Shown: positions 34,007 to 43,099, numbered from the stretch's first letter. The stretch: 64,000 nt of DNA from Eikenella glucosivorans (GCF_016025525.2 NZ_JACSGR010000005.1:62001-126000), one strand, 5' to 3'. The notes: generated from the letters alone by a model not told the origin. Numbers and translations: made by a program.

Positions 34007-34960
34007 TTAGACCAAATGCAGTTGTTGCAGGGCTTGTTGCAACTGGTCGGCTGTCCAGCGGTTGCCGGCGGCGAGGGTCATGAGGGCGGTGGCGGTTTCA
34101 ATGTTGCATTTGCCGCCGCCCACGGCGCCGGCTTGGCGCAGGGCGTTGCCTTGAGCGTAGGCGGTGCCGGTGCGGCCGTGGTGGGCTTGGCTGATGTTGA
34201 GCAACAGGCCGCCGTTTCGGGTGAAGTGCCGCACGGCGTCGAGCAGTTCGGGGCTGGAGGGGGCGTGGCCTTGGCCGTAGCCGAGAAGGATGGCGGCCTG
34301 CTGGGGGAAGTGGCGCAGGCTGTGGGCGGTTTGCTCGGTGCTGTGGCCTGGGGTGAGCAGGTGGCTGCACACGCGGGCGGCAGGGTCGAGCCGGAGAGGG
34401 AGGCCGCTGAGTTTGCCGGGTTGGGGGGCGGGCTCGGGCTGCCAGGTGCCGAAGTGGGGGTTGTCGAAGCCGTCGTCGCGCTCGGTGCTGTATTTGCTGC
34501 TGCCGACGGCGGGGTAGAGCCGGCCGGCGAAGGCGATGACGGTGCTGTGCAGCTGGGGATTTTGCAGGGCGGCAACGGCGGTTTGCAGGTTGGCGGGGGC
34601 GTCGCTGTGCGGGGCGTGGTAGGGTTTTTGCGAGCCGGTGAGGACGATGGGTTTGCCGTGGTTGCCGAGGGCGAGGGCGAGCAGGTTGGCGGTGTAGGCG
34701 AGGGTGTCGGTGCCGTGCAGGATGAGGATGCCGTCGTGTTCGGGGAGGGCGGCTTGGATGATGGCGAGCCATTCTGCCCAGTGTGTGGGGGTGACGTTGG
34801 AGCTGTCGATGAGGGGCTGGCAGATGTGCCAGCGGAAGGCGGCTTGGCCGGCATAGGGCTGGAGGGCGCTTTCGGCGAGCGCGGTATCGGGAACGAGGCC
34901 GGCGGGGGTGGGCTTCATGCCGATGGTGCCGCCGGTGTAGAGGACGAAGATTTTTTGCAT
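34007..34960 (-). CDS. ansA: L-asparaginase, type I (cytoplasmic)
   Basis: A 317-aa enzyme without signal peptide. It has both catalytic threonine motifs, LYTGGTIGM at the N-terminus and ILHGTDTLAYTA near residue 82, plus the Lys-containing TGSQKP. It hydrolyses asparagine to aspartate and ammonia. The distal part carries LLLNISQAHHGRTG. Codon choice is strongly GC-rich. Monocistronic. Confidence 0.85.
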   Translation of the reverse strand: MQKIFVLYTGGTIGMKPTPAGLVPDTALAESALQPYAGQAAFRWHICQPLIDSSNVTPTHWAEWLAIIQAALPEHDGILILHGTDTLAYTANLLALALGNHGKPIVLTGSQKPYHAPHSDAPANLQTAVAALQNPQLHSTVIAFAGRLYPAVGSSKYSTERDDGFDNPHFGTWQPEPAPQPGKLSGLPLRLDPAARVCSHLLTPGHSTEQTAHSLRHFPQQAAILLGYGQGHAPSSPELLDAVRHFTRNGGLLLNISQAHHGRTGTAYAQGNALRQAGAVGGGKCNIETATALMTLAAGNRWTADQLQQALQQLHLV

Positions 34961-35064
34961 GATGGAAGCCTGCTGGATGGGGAGTGCGGGATTATAGGGG
35001 CTACCTGAAATTTTGGGCTAGTGGGCGGATTCGTTTTTCAGGTAGCCTTTTGGGCGTAGATTAA

Positions 35065-35101
35065 AGGCTACCTGAAAACCAAAAATGTTTTCAGGTAGCC
35101 T
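35065..35101. terminator. Inverted DUS pair after fkpA
   Basis: AGGCTACCTGAAA 35065-35077 and complement 35089-35101. Another DUS (35036-35048) and a one-mismatch copy (34998-35010) lie in the same gap. Confidence 0.65.
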
Positions 35102-35126
35102 GCTGTTTATTGGCCGTGGCCGGAAA

Positions 35127-35894
35127 TTACTGCACTTTAATCAGCTTGATGTCGAATACCAGCACGGAGTTTGGCGGGATGCCGGGGTTGCCGCGCTCGC
35201 CGTAGGCCAGTTCGGCGGGGATGTAGAGGGTGTATTCGCCGCCTTCTTTCATCAGCTGCAGGCCTTCGGCCCAGCCTTTGATGACTTGGTTCAGCTTGAA
35301 GGTGGCGGGCTCGCCGCGCTGGATGGAGCTGTCGAACACGGTGCCGTCTACCAGCTTGCCTTCGTAGTGTACGGTAACGGTGCTGTTGGCGTTGGGCTGC
35401 TTGCCGGTGCCTTCTGTTTTCACGCTGTATTGCAGGCCGGAAGCGGTGGTTTTCACGCCTTCTTTGGCTTTGTTGGCTTCAAGGAAGGCCTTACCGGCTT
35501 CCTGCTGGCGGGTGGCGAGCTTGGCCATTTGGGAGGTTTGATATTGCTGCAGGATGGCATTGGCTTCTTCATCGCTCACGGGCTGGGGCTCGCTGGCCAT
35601 AGCCGATTGCAGGCCTTTCACCACGGCTTCCATATCCAATTCCATGCCGCTGTCGCTGGCTTCTTTGAGCTGGCTGCCTTGCAGGTAGCCGATTAAGAAG
35701 CTGGCTTTCTGCTGGTCGTTCATATTGGCCAGGGCGCCGGACGCGGCCGGGGCGCTGGCGGATGAGGCGGCGGAAGCCGAAGAAGCGGCTGCCGGGGCAG
35801 AGGCGCTGCCGGAAGCGGGCTGTTGGTTACAGGCGGCCAGCGCGAACATCACGGCGGCGGCGAGCAAACAGGTGCGGAACATATTTTTTTGCAT
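35127..35894 (-). CDS. fkpA: FKBP-type peptidyl-prolyl isomerase lipoprotein (FkpA/Mip-like)
   Basis: 255 aa from ATG 35894 (AGGGAG site). A lipoprotein signal with lipobox ALAAC is followed by a Ser/Ala-rich linker. A helical dimerisation region comes next (about 55-140, ANMNDQQKASFLIGYLQG), then an FKBP domain (about 150-255, VTVHYEGKLVDGTVFDSS to PPNSVLVFDIKLIKV). Neisserial Mip proteins have this layout and sit at the cell surface, where they aid survival in phagocytes. The longer frame upstream lacks a sensible signal. Confidence 0.93.
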   Translation of the reverse strand: MQKNMFRTCLLAAAVMFALAACNQQPASGSASAPAAASSASAASSASAPAASGALANMNDQQKASFLIGYLQGSQLKEASDSGMELDMEAVVKGLQSAMASEPQPVSDEEANAILQQYQTSQMAKLATRQQEAGKAFLEANKAKEGVKTTASGLQYSVKTEGTGKQPNANSTVTVHYEGKLVDGTVFDSSIQRGEPATFKLNQVIKGWAEGLQLMKEGGEYTLYIPAELAYGERGNPGIPPNSVLVFDIKLIKVQ

Positions 35895-36056
35895 AACACT
35901 CCCTAATTGAAGGACAAAGAAAATAACGGCTGGCATTACAGCATTTCTGCCGCGCCGTTTCAATCGGTTTTACCAGAATTAAAAGGCTGCAGCTTGTGTT
36001 TTCGCGGCGGAAGTGATGAAATCCGCGCTTCAATCAAACTCGCAGAAAGATTTGCT

Positions 36057-37142
36057 ATGCCCCCCGTTTGCCTGCCGCGCGGCCCGATTATGGCCGATGT
36101 TGCCGCCTACCGTTTGAGCGAGGAGGAAAAACAGCGCCTGCTGCATCCCGCCGTCGGCGGCGTGATTTTGTTTCGCCGCAATTACCAGAGCCGCAGCCAG
36201 CTTCAGGCATTGTGTGCCGAAATCAAGGCGTTGCGCACGCCGGAACTGGTGATTGCTGTGGACCACGAAGGCGGGCGCGTGCAGCGCTTTATTGACGGAT
36301 TCACCCGCCTGCCGGCCATGAATGTGCTGGGTAAAATCTGGGAAGAGCAGGGGCAGGCTGCGGCGGAAGCGGCGGCGGAGAAGATAGGCTGGGTGCTGGC
36401 GGTGGAGCTGCGCGCCTGCGGTGTGGATTTGTCGTTTACGCCGGTGCTGGATTTGGATTGGGGGCAGTGCGCCGTGATCGGCAACCGCAGCTTCCACCGT
36501 CAAGCCGAAATCGTAACCGCGCTGGCTTTGGCCCTGCAACGCGGCCTCAACCGCGGCGGCATGCAGAGCTGCGGCAAACATTTCCCAGGCCACGGTTTTG
36601 TGGCAGGCGACAGCCATTACGTGCTGCCGGAAGACCCGCGCAGCCTGGCCGAACTGATGGCGGCGGATATCCAGCCATTCCGCGCTTTGTCTGCCGCGGG
36701 CATGGCCGCCGTGATGCCGGCGCATGTGGTGTATCCGGCGGTGGACACGCAGCCGGCCGGTTTCTCAAGTGTGTGGCTGAAGCGGATTCTGCGGCAGGAA
36801 TTGGGCTTCAACGGCGTGATTTTCTCTGACGACCTGACCATGGAAGGGGCGGGCGCGGCGGGCGGCATCCGCGAGCGGGCCGCGCAATCCTTTGCTGCCG
36901 GCTGCGATATTGTGCTGGTGTGCAACCGCCCGGATTGGGTGGACGAGCTGCTGGAAGGCTTCAGGCTACCTGAAAACCCGCAGCTGGCCGTGCGTTGGCA
37001 ATACATGGCCGGCCGCGGCACGAGTGCCGAATATGCGGCGCTGATGGGTCAGCCCGAGTTCCAGGCCGCCCAAGCTTTTACCGCCGCGCTGGCTTCGCCG
37101 CAGGATGTGGCCGGCGGGGTGAAGGTGGGCGAGGCGTTTTAG
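36057..37142 (+). CDS. nagZ: Beta-N-acetylhexosaminidase NagZ
   Basis: A 361-aa GH3 enzyme. The opening PRGPIMADVAAYRLSEEEKQ (from ATG 36057) matches the neisserial N-terminus; the frame extends to 35907 but the extra residues look untranslated. The catalytic loop KHFPGHG (about 173-179) supplies the acid/base His, and SDDLTME (Asp about 258) is the nucleophile. It removes GlcNAc from GlcNAc-anhydroMurNAc peptides in the cytoplasm, an early step of the recycling route completed by amgK and murU in this window. A DUS (36963-36975) encodes RLPEN near the C-terminus. Confidence 0.94.
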   Translation: MPPVCLPRGPIMADVAAYRLSEEEKQRLLHPAVGGVILFRRNYQSRSQLQALCAEIKALRTPELVIAVDHEGGRVQRFIDGFTRLPAMNVLGKIWEEQGQAAAEAAAEKIGWVLAVELRACGVDLSFTPVLDLDWGQCAVIGNRSFHRQAEIVTALALALQRGLNRGGMQSCGKHFPGHGFVAGDSHYVLPEDPRSLAELMAADIQPFRALSAAGMAAVMPAHVVYPAVDTQPAGFSSVWLKRILRQELGFNGVIFSDDLTMEGAGAAGGIRERAAQSFAAGCDIVLVCNRPDWVDELLEGFRLPENPQLAVRWQYMAGRGTSAEYAALMGQPEFQAAQAFTAALASPQDVAGGVKVGEAF

Positions 37143-37192
37143 TGTAAGAACTTGTGGTGTTGTTTGTGCTTTTTCTAGCGATGGGTTTCATC

Positions 37193-37220
37193 AGGCTACC
37201 TGAAATTTTTCAGGTAGCCT
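37193..37220. terminator. DUS palindrome between convergent nagZ and DUF815 gene
   Basis: AGGCTACCTGAAA 37193-37205 and complement 37208-37220 with only two bases between. Confidence 0.65.
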
Positions 37221-37236
37221 GTTTTGTTGGCGGCGT

Positions 37237-38103
37237 TTAATCGGGTGTTCTTTCCTGCGGCAGGCGGCCGGCCCAGTCGCAGGCGAATTGGTAGGCGGTG
37301 CGGCCGGAGCGGCTGCCGCGCATTTGCGCCCAGTTGAGGGCGGCGCGGCGGGCGGTGTCGTCGAGTGGGAGGCCGGCGTCGGCGAGCCAGCTTTCGGCGG
37401 CGGCGAGGTAGTCTTCTTGGCTGAAGGGGTAGAAGCTGAGCCAGAGGCCGAAGCGGTCGGAGAGGGAGACTTTTTCTTCTACGGCTTCTTTGGGGTGGAC
37501 TTCGCCGCGCGCGCCGGTGCTGCCGATGTTGTCGGCCATGTGTTCGGGCATGAGGTGGCGGCGGTTGGAGGTGGCGTAGACGAGGACGTTTTCGGCACGG
37601 CGGGAGAGGCCGCCGTCAAGGGCGGTTTTGAGGGCTTTATAGCTGTCTTCGCCGTCTTCGAAGGAGAGGTCGTCGCAGAAGACGATGTATTTTTCGTGGC
37701 GGGGGGCGAGGAGTTCGAGCAGGGCGGGCAGGCCGGCGAGGTCGTGTTTGTCGACTTCGATGAGGCGCAGGCCGTGTTCGGCGTATTCGTGCAGCAGGGC
37801 TTTGATGAGGGAGGATTTGCCGGTGCCTCTGGCGCCGGTGAGCAGGGCGTTGTTGGCGGGGCGGCCGGCAAGGAATTGTTCGGTGTTGCGCACGAGGAGT
37901 TGGGTTTGCTGGCTGATGGCGGCAAGGCGGGAGAGGGGGAAGGTGTGGGGGCGCGGCAGGGCGGTGAGCTGGCCGCCGTTGCCGTGTTTCTGCCAGCGGT
38001 AGGCGAGGGCTTGCCAGTCGGGATCGTGCGGCTCGGGGGGGAGGAGTTGGTCGAGGCGGCGGAGGACGGAGGCGGCTTGCTTGAGGAAGGTTTTGAGTTT
38101 CAT
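37237..38103 (-). CDS. DUF815-family P-loop ATPase
   Basis: A 288-aa protein with Walker A GARGTGKSS (90-98), Walker B IVFCDDLSFE (about residue 140) and sensor-1 LVYATSNRRHLMP. This is the AAA+-like DUF815 family, common in Neisseria and other Proteobacteria, of unknown cellular role. The C-terminal GSRSGRTAYQFACDW is conserved-looking. Last gene of a same-strand run that starts at ppiA. Confidence 0.85.
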   Translation of the reverse strand: MKLKTFLKQAASVLRRLDQLLPPEPHDPDWQALAYRWQKHGNGGQLTALPRPHTFPLSRLAAISQQTQLLVRNTEQFLAGRPANNALLTGARGTGKSSLIKALLHEYAEHGLRLIEVDKHDLAGLPALLELLAPRHEKYIVFCDDLSFEDGEDSYKALKTALDGGLSRRAENVLVYATSNRRHLMPEHMADNIGSTGARGEVHPKEAVEEKVSLSDRFGLWLSFYPFSQEDYLAAAESWLADAGLPLDDTARRAALNWAQMRGSRSGRTAYQFACDWAGRLPQERTPD

Positions 38104-38289
38104 GGCGGTTGGGTTGGATGGGGGGTGGTTGTTTGGGCTTCGGTTATGTTTGTGTTTTCAGGTAGCCTCATTGCAAACCGTAGGGGCTACCTGAAAGTGA
38201 TCGGGCTGATTTGACTTTGACGGTTGCTTGAAATATCTGGACATTGCCGGAATGGTGCGTGGCGATGCCGAAATCGATGGACATGGTGT

Positions 38290-38532
38290 TTAGCGGGTTT
38301 GCAGCAGTTGTTTGGCTTCTTGGCGTTTGAGCTTCCAGCCGTGGGAGCAGATGGGGCAGGTGAGGTAGTATTTGGATTCCATGCGGAACAGGGGGATGAA
38401 AAAGAGGGTGAATTTGGTGTAGGCGTTGGTGATGTGGAGGTTGACGCGGTTGTTGCAATTGCTGCAGATGCAGGTTTCGCCGCTTTCGCCGAGGTCGTCG
38501 AAATAGCCTTTGCTGCCGAAGATGAAAATCAT
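38290..38532 (-). CDS. Small zinc-ribbon protein
   Basis: 80 aa with two CxxC knuckles, CICSNC (about 21-26) and CPIC (about 59-62), predicting one structural zinc. Between them lies a hydrophobic segment (TKFTLFFIPLF) that could be membrane-associated. Function unknown; it resembles the short zinc-ribbon proteins annotated in many bacteria. 75 bp after ppiB on the same strand. Confidence 0.7.
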   Translation of the reverse strand: MIFIFGSKGYFDDLGESGETCICSNCNNRVNLHITNAYTKFTLFFIPLFRMESKYYLTCPICSHGWKLKRQEAKQLLQTR

Positions 38533-38607
38533 GCTGTGCTTCCTGTTTGGAATGTTTGTTTACCAGTAAGCCGGGCAGGCTGGTTCGTGCCGGCCCGGCT
38601 GCTTGGT

Positions 38608-39099
38608 TTAAACGATTTCGGCTTTGGTGATGACCACGGGCTCCACGGGCACGTCGTCGTGGTAGCCGTGGCGTTTGGTGGCGACGCCTTCGATGGCGTC
38701 CACCACGTCTTGGCCTTCCACGACTTTGCCGAATACAGCGTAGCCCCAGCCGTGCAGGCTGGGCGAGGTGTGGTTGAGGAAGTCGTTGTCTTTGGTGTTG
38801 ATGAAGAATTGTGAGGAGGCGCTGTGCGGGGCCTGGGTGCGCGCCATGGCGAGGGTGTATTTGTTGTTTTTCAGGCCGTTTTGGGCTTCGTTTTTGATGG
38901 GGGCGCGGCCGGGTTTTTCCTGCATGTTTTCGTCCATGCCGCCGCCTTGGATCATGAAGCCTTTGATGACGCGGTGGAAGATGAGGCCGTCGTAGAAGCC
39001 GTCTTTCACATATTGTTCGAAGTTGGCAGCGGTTTCGGGGGCTTTTTCGTGGTCGAGCTCGATGCCGATGGTGCCGAAGTTGGTGTGGAGTTTGATCAT
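38608..39099 (-). CDS. ppiB: Cytoplasmic cyclophilin peptidyl-prolyl isomerase
   Basis: 163 aa from ATG 39099 (MIKLHTNFGTIGIELD). Cyclophilin signatures are GLIFHRVIKGFMIQGG, MARTQAPHSASSQFFIN and GYAVFGKVVEG. Without a signal peptide it is the cytoplasmic counterpart of ppiA two genes upstream, with which it shares the whole fold. The frame upstream of the ATG runs through yceI and was dropped. Confidence 0.95.
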   Translation of the reverse strand: MIKLHTNFGTIGIELDHEKAPETAANFEQYVKDGFYDGLIFHRVIKGFMIQGGGMDENMQEKPGRAPIKNEAQNGLKNNKYTLAMARTQAPHSASSQFFINTKDNDFLNHTSPSLHGWGYAVFGKVVEGQDVVDAIEGVATKRHGYHDDVPVEPVVITKAEIV

Positions 39100-39136
39100 G
39101 TTTACTGTCCTGTAATTGGGTTGGGAGAAAGGGAAG

Positions 39137-39163
39137 AGGCTACCTGAAATTTTCAGGTAGCCT
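39137..39163. terminator. 27-bp DUS palindrome after yceI
   Basis: AGGCTACCTGAAA-T-TTTCAGGTAGCCT between yceI and ppiB. Confidence 0.6.
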
Positions 39164-39176
39164 TTGTTGTGCCGGA

Positions 39177-39737
39177 TTATTGTTTGACGGCTTCGATTTG
39201 GATGTTGAGCTTCACTTGGTTGCTGACGATGCCTTGCAGGTAGTTCATGCCCCATTTGCTGCGGTCGATGGTGGCGCTGAAGTCGCCGCCGCACACTTGG
39301 GCGTTGGCGCGCTGGCTGTGGTAACAGTTGAAGCGGTCGGCGTTGAGGCGCACGGGGTGGGTTTGGCCGAGCAGGGTGAGGCGGCCGTCTACGCTGGCGA
39401 GCTTGCTGCCGCGGAAGTTGAAGCGGGTGGACTCGAAGCGCATGTTGGGATATCGGGCGGCGTTGAAGAGGTCGGCGGAGGCGAGGTGTTTGTCGAAATC
39501 TTCGTTGCCGCTGCGCAGGTTGGCCACGGGGATGTCGATGTTCACGCTGCCGCGTTTGGCCTGGGGGTTGTATTCTACGGTACCGCTGAGGTTGTAGAAG
39601 CCGCCGGTGTTGGTGCTGGTGTTGAAGTGGTCGATGGCGAAGCGGGCGTTGGCGTGGTGGCTGTCGATTTTGTAGGTGTCGGCCTGGGCGCTACCAAAGG
39701 CGGCAGCGAGGATGGCAAGGGCGAGGGCTTTTTTCAT
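39177..39737 (-). CDS. yceI: YceI-family periplasmic lipocalin-like protein
   Basis: 186 aa. Signal peptide MKKALALAILAAAFGSAQA, then the YceI pattern YKIDSHHANARFAIDHF, VNIDIPVANLRSGNEDFDKHL-like stretch, and a C-terminal GDFSATIDRSKWGMNYL. YceI proteins form a lipocalin-type barrel that binds polyisoprenoid lipids; the physiological role is unsettled. Two cysteines in CYHSQRANAQVC may form a disulfide. 30 bp after ppiA. Confidence 0.93.
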   Translation of the reverse strand: MKKALALAILAAAFGSAQADTYKIDSHHANARFAIDHFNTSTNTGGFYNLSGTVEYNPQAKRGSVNIDIPVANLRSGNEDFDKHLASADLFNAARYPNMRFESTRFNFRGSKLASVDGRLTLLGQTHPVRLNADRFNCYHSQRANAQVCGGDFSATIDRSKWGMNYLQGIVSNQVKLNIQIEAVKQ

Positions 39738-39767
39738 GCTGACAATCTCCTGATGTGGTTGGGAAAA

Positions 39768-40340
39768 CTACTGGGAAAGGATGCGCACTTGGCGGATGAC
39801 GATGGGCGTGCGCGGTACGTCTTGATACATGCCTGAGCTGGTGGTGGGGGTGGCGGCGATTTGGTCTACCACGTTTTGCCCGGCCACCACTTTGCCAAAC
39901 ACTGCATAGCCGTAGCCGCGGGCGGTGGGGGCGGTGTGGTTGAGGAATTCGTTGTCTTTCACGTTGATGAAAAACTGGCTGGTGGCGGAATGGGGCTGGG
40001 CGGTACGGGCCATGGCCACGGTGTAGCGGTTGTTTTTCAGGCCGTTGGCGGCTTCGTTTACGAGTGCGGGGCGGGTGGGGGATTTTTCGGCCATTTGGGC
40101 GGTGAGGCCGCCGCCTTGAATCATGAAACCGGGAATCACGCGGTGGAAAATGGTGCCGTTATAAAAACCGCTTCGGGCGTAGGCCAAGAAGTTTTCCACG
40201 GTTTTGGGGGCTCGCTCTTCATTCAGGGCGAGCTCGATGTTGCCTTGGCTGGTTTCGAGCAGCACGCGGGTTTCGGCTTGGGCGGCTAGGGCGGCGCAGC
40301 CGAGCGCGGCGGTGAGAAGGAGTGTGCGGAAGGGTTTCAT
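39768..40340 (-). CDS. ppiA: Periplasmic cyclophilin peptidyl-prolyl isomerase
   Basis: 190 aa from ATG 40340. The signal peptide MKPFRTLLLTAALGCAALA-AQA is followed by a cyclophilin domain with GTIFHRVIPGFMIQGGG, MARTAQPHSATSQFFIN and GYAVFGKVVAGQ. A paralogue of the cytoplasmic ppiB downstream. Probably first gene of a ppiA-yceI-ppiB run. A MITE-like element lies upstream of it. Confidence 0.94.
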   Translation of the reverse strand: MKPFRTLLLTAALGCAALAAQAETRVLLETSQGNIELALNEERAPKTVENFLAYARSGFYNGTIFHRVIPGFMIQGGGLTAQMAEKSPTRPALVNEAANGLKNNRYTVAMARTAQPHSATSQFFINVKDNEFLNHTAPTARGYGYAVFGKVVAGQNVVDQIAATPTTSSGMYQDVPRTPIVIRQVRILSQ

Positions 40341-40410
40341 GTTGTTTGCTAAAAAATGAAAAAATGGTAGGTGCGCTAGGGTAAAGGCTACCTGAAAATT
40401 TTGCAAGCTT

Positions 40411-40513
40411 GGCTTAAAGCTCTTCTTTCTTCCTGCTGCGTTATCTCGCTTTGCCGTATTGCTCATACTGTCTGCGGCTCATTGCCTGACATGAAGAAAG
40501 AATGGCTTCAGCC
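40411..40513. mobile_element. MITE-like element, copy 2
   Basis: A 103-bp element. Its left end GGCTTAAAGCTCTTCTTTCTTC matches, on the complement, its right end GGCTGAAGCCATTCTTTCTTC with one gap. The core TTTGCCGTATTGCTCATACTG then TCTGCGGC parallels copy 1 (29041-29140). GCAAG occurs on both outer sides (40404, 40514), a possible target duplication. It lies between ppiA and ybiT, which are divergent. Confidence 0.65.
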
Positions 40514-40610
40514 GCAAGATGTGCCGGAGGGCTGTTTTTAGTACAGAAAATATTGATTGTGTTAAAATCACCCGCTTTTTCTATTCCATTTTCCGCAAAG
40601 GCACACACCC

Positions 40611-42236
40611 ATGATTTCCACTTCCGGCATCACCATGCAGTTCGGCGCGAAGCCGCTGTTTGAAAACGTTTCCGTCAAATTCGGCGAAGGCAACCGCTAC
40701 GGGCTAATCGGCGCGAACGGTTCGGGCAAATCCACCTTCATGAAGATTCTCGGCGGCGATTTGGAGCAGACCAGCGGCGAAGTGGCGATAGAAAACGGCG
40801 TGCGGCTGGGCAAGCTGCGCCAAGACCAGTTTGCTTATGAAGACCAACGCGTGCTGGACGTGGTGATGATGGGGCACACCGAAATGTGGGCGGCGATGAC
40901 CGAGCGCGATGCAATTTATGCCAACCCCGAAGCCACCGAAGAAGACTACATGCACGCCGCCGAACTGGAAGCCAAGTTCGCCGAATACGACGGCTACACC
41001 GCCGAAGCGCGCGCCGCCGAACTGTTGAGCGGCGTGGGTATAGACGAGAACCTGCACAATGCGACCATGGCCGAAGTCGCGCCCGGCTTCAAGCTGCGCG
41101 TGCTATTGGCGCAAGCCCTGTTCTCCAAACCCGACGTGCTGCTGCTGGACGAGCCGACCAACAACTTGGACATCAACACCATCCGCTGGCTGGAAGGCGT
41201 GCTGAACCAATACGACAGCACCATGATTATCATCAGCCACGACCGCCACTTTTTGAACGAAGTCTGCACCCACATGGCGGATTTGGACTACAACACCATC
41301 ACGGTTTACCCCGGCAATTATGACGACTATATGCTCGCCTCCGCCCAATCGCGCGAGCGCGCGCTGAAAGACAACGCCAAAGCCAAAGAAAAATTGCAGG
41401 AATTGCAAGAGTTTGTCGCCCGATTCAGCGCCAACAAATCCAAAGCCCGCCAAGCCACTTCGCGCCTGAAACAGGCCGACAAAATCAAGACCGAAATGGT
41501 GGAAGTGAAACCCTCCACGCGGCAAAACCCGTATATCCGCTTTGAAACGGACGAGAAAAACAAGCTGCACCGCCAAGCAGTGGAAGTGGAAAACCTGGCC
41601 AAAGCCTTCGATAAAACCTTGTTTGAAAAGCTGTCCTATATTTTGGAAGCGGGGCAGCGGTTGGCGATTATCGGCCCCAACGGCGCGGGCAAATCCACGC
41701 TGCTGAAATTGCTGGCGGGCGCGTTTGACGAAAAATTGTCCGACATCAAACCCGATTCAGGCAGCATCAAATGGGCGGAAAAAGCCACCATCGGCTACTA
41801 TCCACAAGACCACGAAACCGACTTCGACTGCGATATGGACCTGACCGAATGGATGCGCCAATGGGGGCAGGAAGGCGATGACGAACAAGTGATTCGCGGC
41901 ACGCTCGGCCGCCTGCTGTTCGGTAGCAACGATGTCGTTAAAAAAGTGAAGGTGCTTTCCGGCGGCGAAAAAGGCCGTATGCTGTACGGCAAACTGCTGC
42001 TGCTGCGCCCCAACGTGCTGATTATGGACGAGCCGACCAACCACATGGACATGGAAAGCATCGAATCGCTGAACATGGCACTGGAAAAATACAAAGGCAC
42101 GCTGATTTTCGTGTCGCACGACCGGCAGTTCGTCTCCTCGCTGGCCACGCAGATTATCGAGCTGGACGGCAAGGGCGGCTTTGAATACTACATGGGCGAC
42201 TACGAAAGCTATCTGGCGAAAAAAGGGATTGAGTAA
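40611..42236 (+). CDS. ybiT: ABC-F family ribosome-associated ATPase, YbiT type
   Basis: 541 aa with two ABC domains in one chain and no membrane segment. Walker A motifs are GANGSGKST (near residue 36) and GPNGAGKST (near 352). Signature and Walker B include LDEPTNNLDI and LSGGEKGRM...MDEPTNHMDM. A charged linker lies between domains. Opening ISTSGITMQFGAKPLFENVSVKFG and closing YESYLAKKGIE are specific to YbiT among the ABC-F proteins. Probable role: translation factor acting at the ribosomal E site. No DUS inside. Confidence 0.93.
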   Translation: MISTSGITMQFGAKPLFENVSVKFGEGNRYGLIGANGSGKSTFMKILGGDLEQTSGEVAIENGVRLGKLRQDQFAYEDQRVLDVVMMGHTEMWAAMTERDAIYANPEATEEDYMHAAELEAKFAEYDGYTAEARAAELLSGVGIDENLHNATMAEVAPGFKLRVLLAQALFSKPDVLLLDEPTNNLDINTIRWLEGVLNQYDSTMIIISHDRHFLNEVCTHMADLDYNTITVYPGNYDDYMLASAQSRERALKDNAKAKEKLQELQEFVARFSANKSKARQATSRLKQADKIKTEMVEVKPSTRQNPYIRFETDEKNKLHRQAVEVENLAKAFDKTLFEKLSYILEAGQRLAIIGPNGAGKSTLLKLLAGAFDEKLSDIKPDSGSIKWAEKATIGYYPQDHETDFDCDMDLTEWMRQWGQEGDDEQVIRGTLGRLLFGSNDVVKKVKVLSGGEKGRMLYGKLLLLRPNVLIMDEPTNHMDMESIESLNMALEKYKGTLIFVSHDRQFVSSLATQIIELDGKGGFEYYMGDYESYLAKKGIE

Positions 42237-42247
42237 GGAGCAGTGCC

Positions 42248-42508
42248 ATGAACGCTCATTTAAAGAAACTGCTACAAAACCTGTCTGCCCTCATCGTGTT
42301 GCCCGCGCTGGGCTGGTATATCACGCGCGGCGGCACGGTGAATGTGGTTGATACCGAAAACGCCCGCCGCAAAGGCCGCGCCATTGCTTGGCTATTTAAC
42401 GAGTTCGGCACAACGGGCGTGTGGGCGCTGCTGGGTGCAGCATGGGTGGTGTGCCTGATTTTCGCCGTCCGCTCGTATCGGGCGTGGCAGCAGGAGAAGC
42501 GGCAATAG
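42248..42508 (+). CDS. Small membrane protein, 86 aa
   Basis: Two hydrophobic segments (LSALIVLPALGWYIT and TGVWALLGAAWVVCLIFAV) flank a polar loop with NARRKGRAIAW. It starts 11 bp after ybiT with an AAGGAG site, so it is probably co-translated. Function unknown. Confidence 0.7.
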   Translation: MNAHLKKLLQNLSALIVLPALGWYITRGGTVNVVDTENARRKGRAIAWLFNEFGTTGVWALLGAAWVVCLIFAVRSYRAWQQEKRQ

Positions 42509-42515
42509 ATGATTG

Positions 42516-42554
42516 AGGCTACCTGAAAACGCAAAACCGGTTTTCAGGTAGCCT
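42516..42554. terminator. Inverted DUS pair
   Basis: AGGCTACCTGAAA 42516-42528 and complement 42542-42554 then TTTTT, following the small membrane protein gene. Confidence 0.65.
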
Positions 42555-42594
42555 TTTTCAGATGGTCTAATAAGAAAATAAAGGAAGAGAAAAC

Positions 42595-43089
42595 ATGTTC
42601 ACACTCAATGGCTTCGGCACTACATTTGTTGGCGAATGCGATTACGAACCGGACGGCAGCTACATCACCACCGCCTGGATTGTGGCGCTGTGGATACCGC
42701 TGATTCCGCTGTATAGCGCGCGGGTTTTGTCGGTTAATCCCACTCTGCTTTCCGGTACGAACTACCAATTTATCAAACTGCCGATTCATTGGCGGCAGGC
42801 AAGGCGGATATGGGCATACACCCTCGGCATACCCGCGCTGCTTGCCCTGTTTGTTTGGATGACGGGCGTGCTGGATTCTGTGCCGCCGCTGGCAGGGCAA
42901 ATCCTGTTTTGGCTGGCAGCGGGCGTGATGCTCGCCTACGCCTTTTTGCCGTATTTCCTGCGTTATCGGGCCTGCAAGGCAATCGGGCTGCGCTATAAAG
43001 AGTTGAAAGTATCGCCCCTGACTTGGCTGATGCTGGTGTTGGTGTTGATTGCCTTTGGCTATGTGGTGTTGTCTGGCGGCAATGCATAG
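42595..43089 (+). CDS. Membrane protein of unknown function, 164 aa
   Basis: The N-terminal NGFGTTFVGECDYEPDGSYITT precedes three or four membrane segments (IVALWIPLIPLYSARV; IWAYTLGIPALLALFVW; ILFWLAAGVMLAYAFL; LMLVLVLIAFGYVVL). The opening resembles a family of uncharacterised proteins with a GTTFxGxxDxxPDGSY start, but I cannot name it. AAGGAAG ribosome-binding site. Confidence 0.7.
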   Translation: MFTLNGFGTTFVGECDYEPDGSYITTAWIVALWIPLIPLYSARVLSVNPTLLSGTNYQFIKLPIHWRQARRIWAYTLGIPALLALFVWMTGVLDSVPPLAGQILFWLAAGVMLAYAFLPYFLRYRACKAIGLRYKELKVSPLTWLMLVLVLIAFGYVVLSGGNA

Positions 43090-43099
43090 TGCTAGCAAG

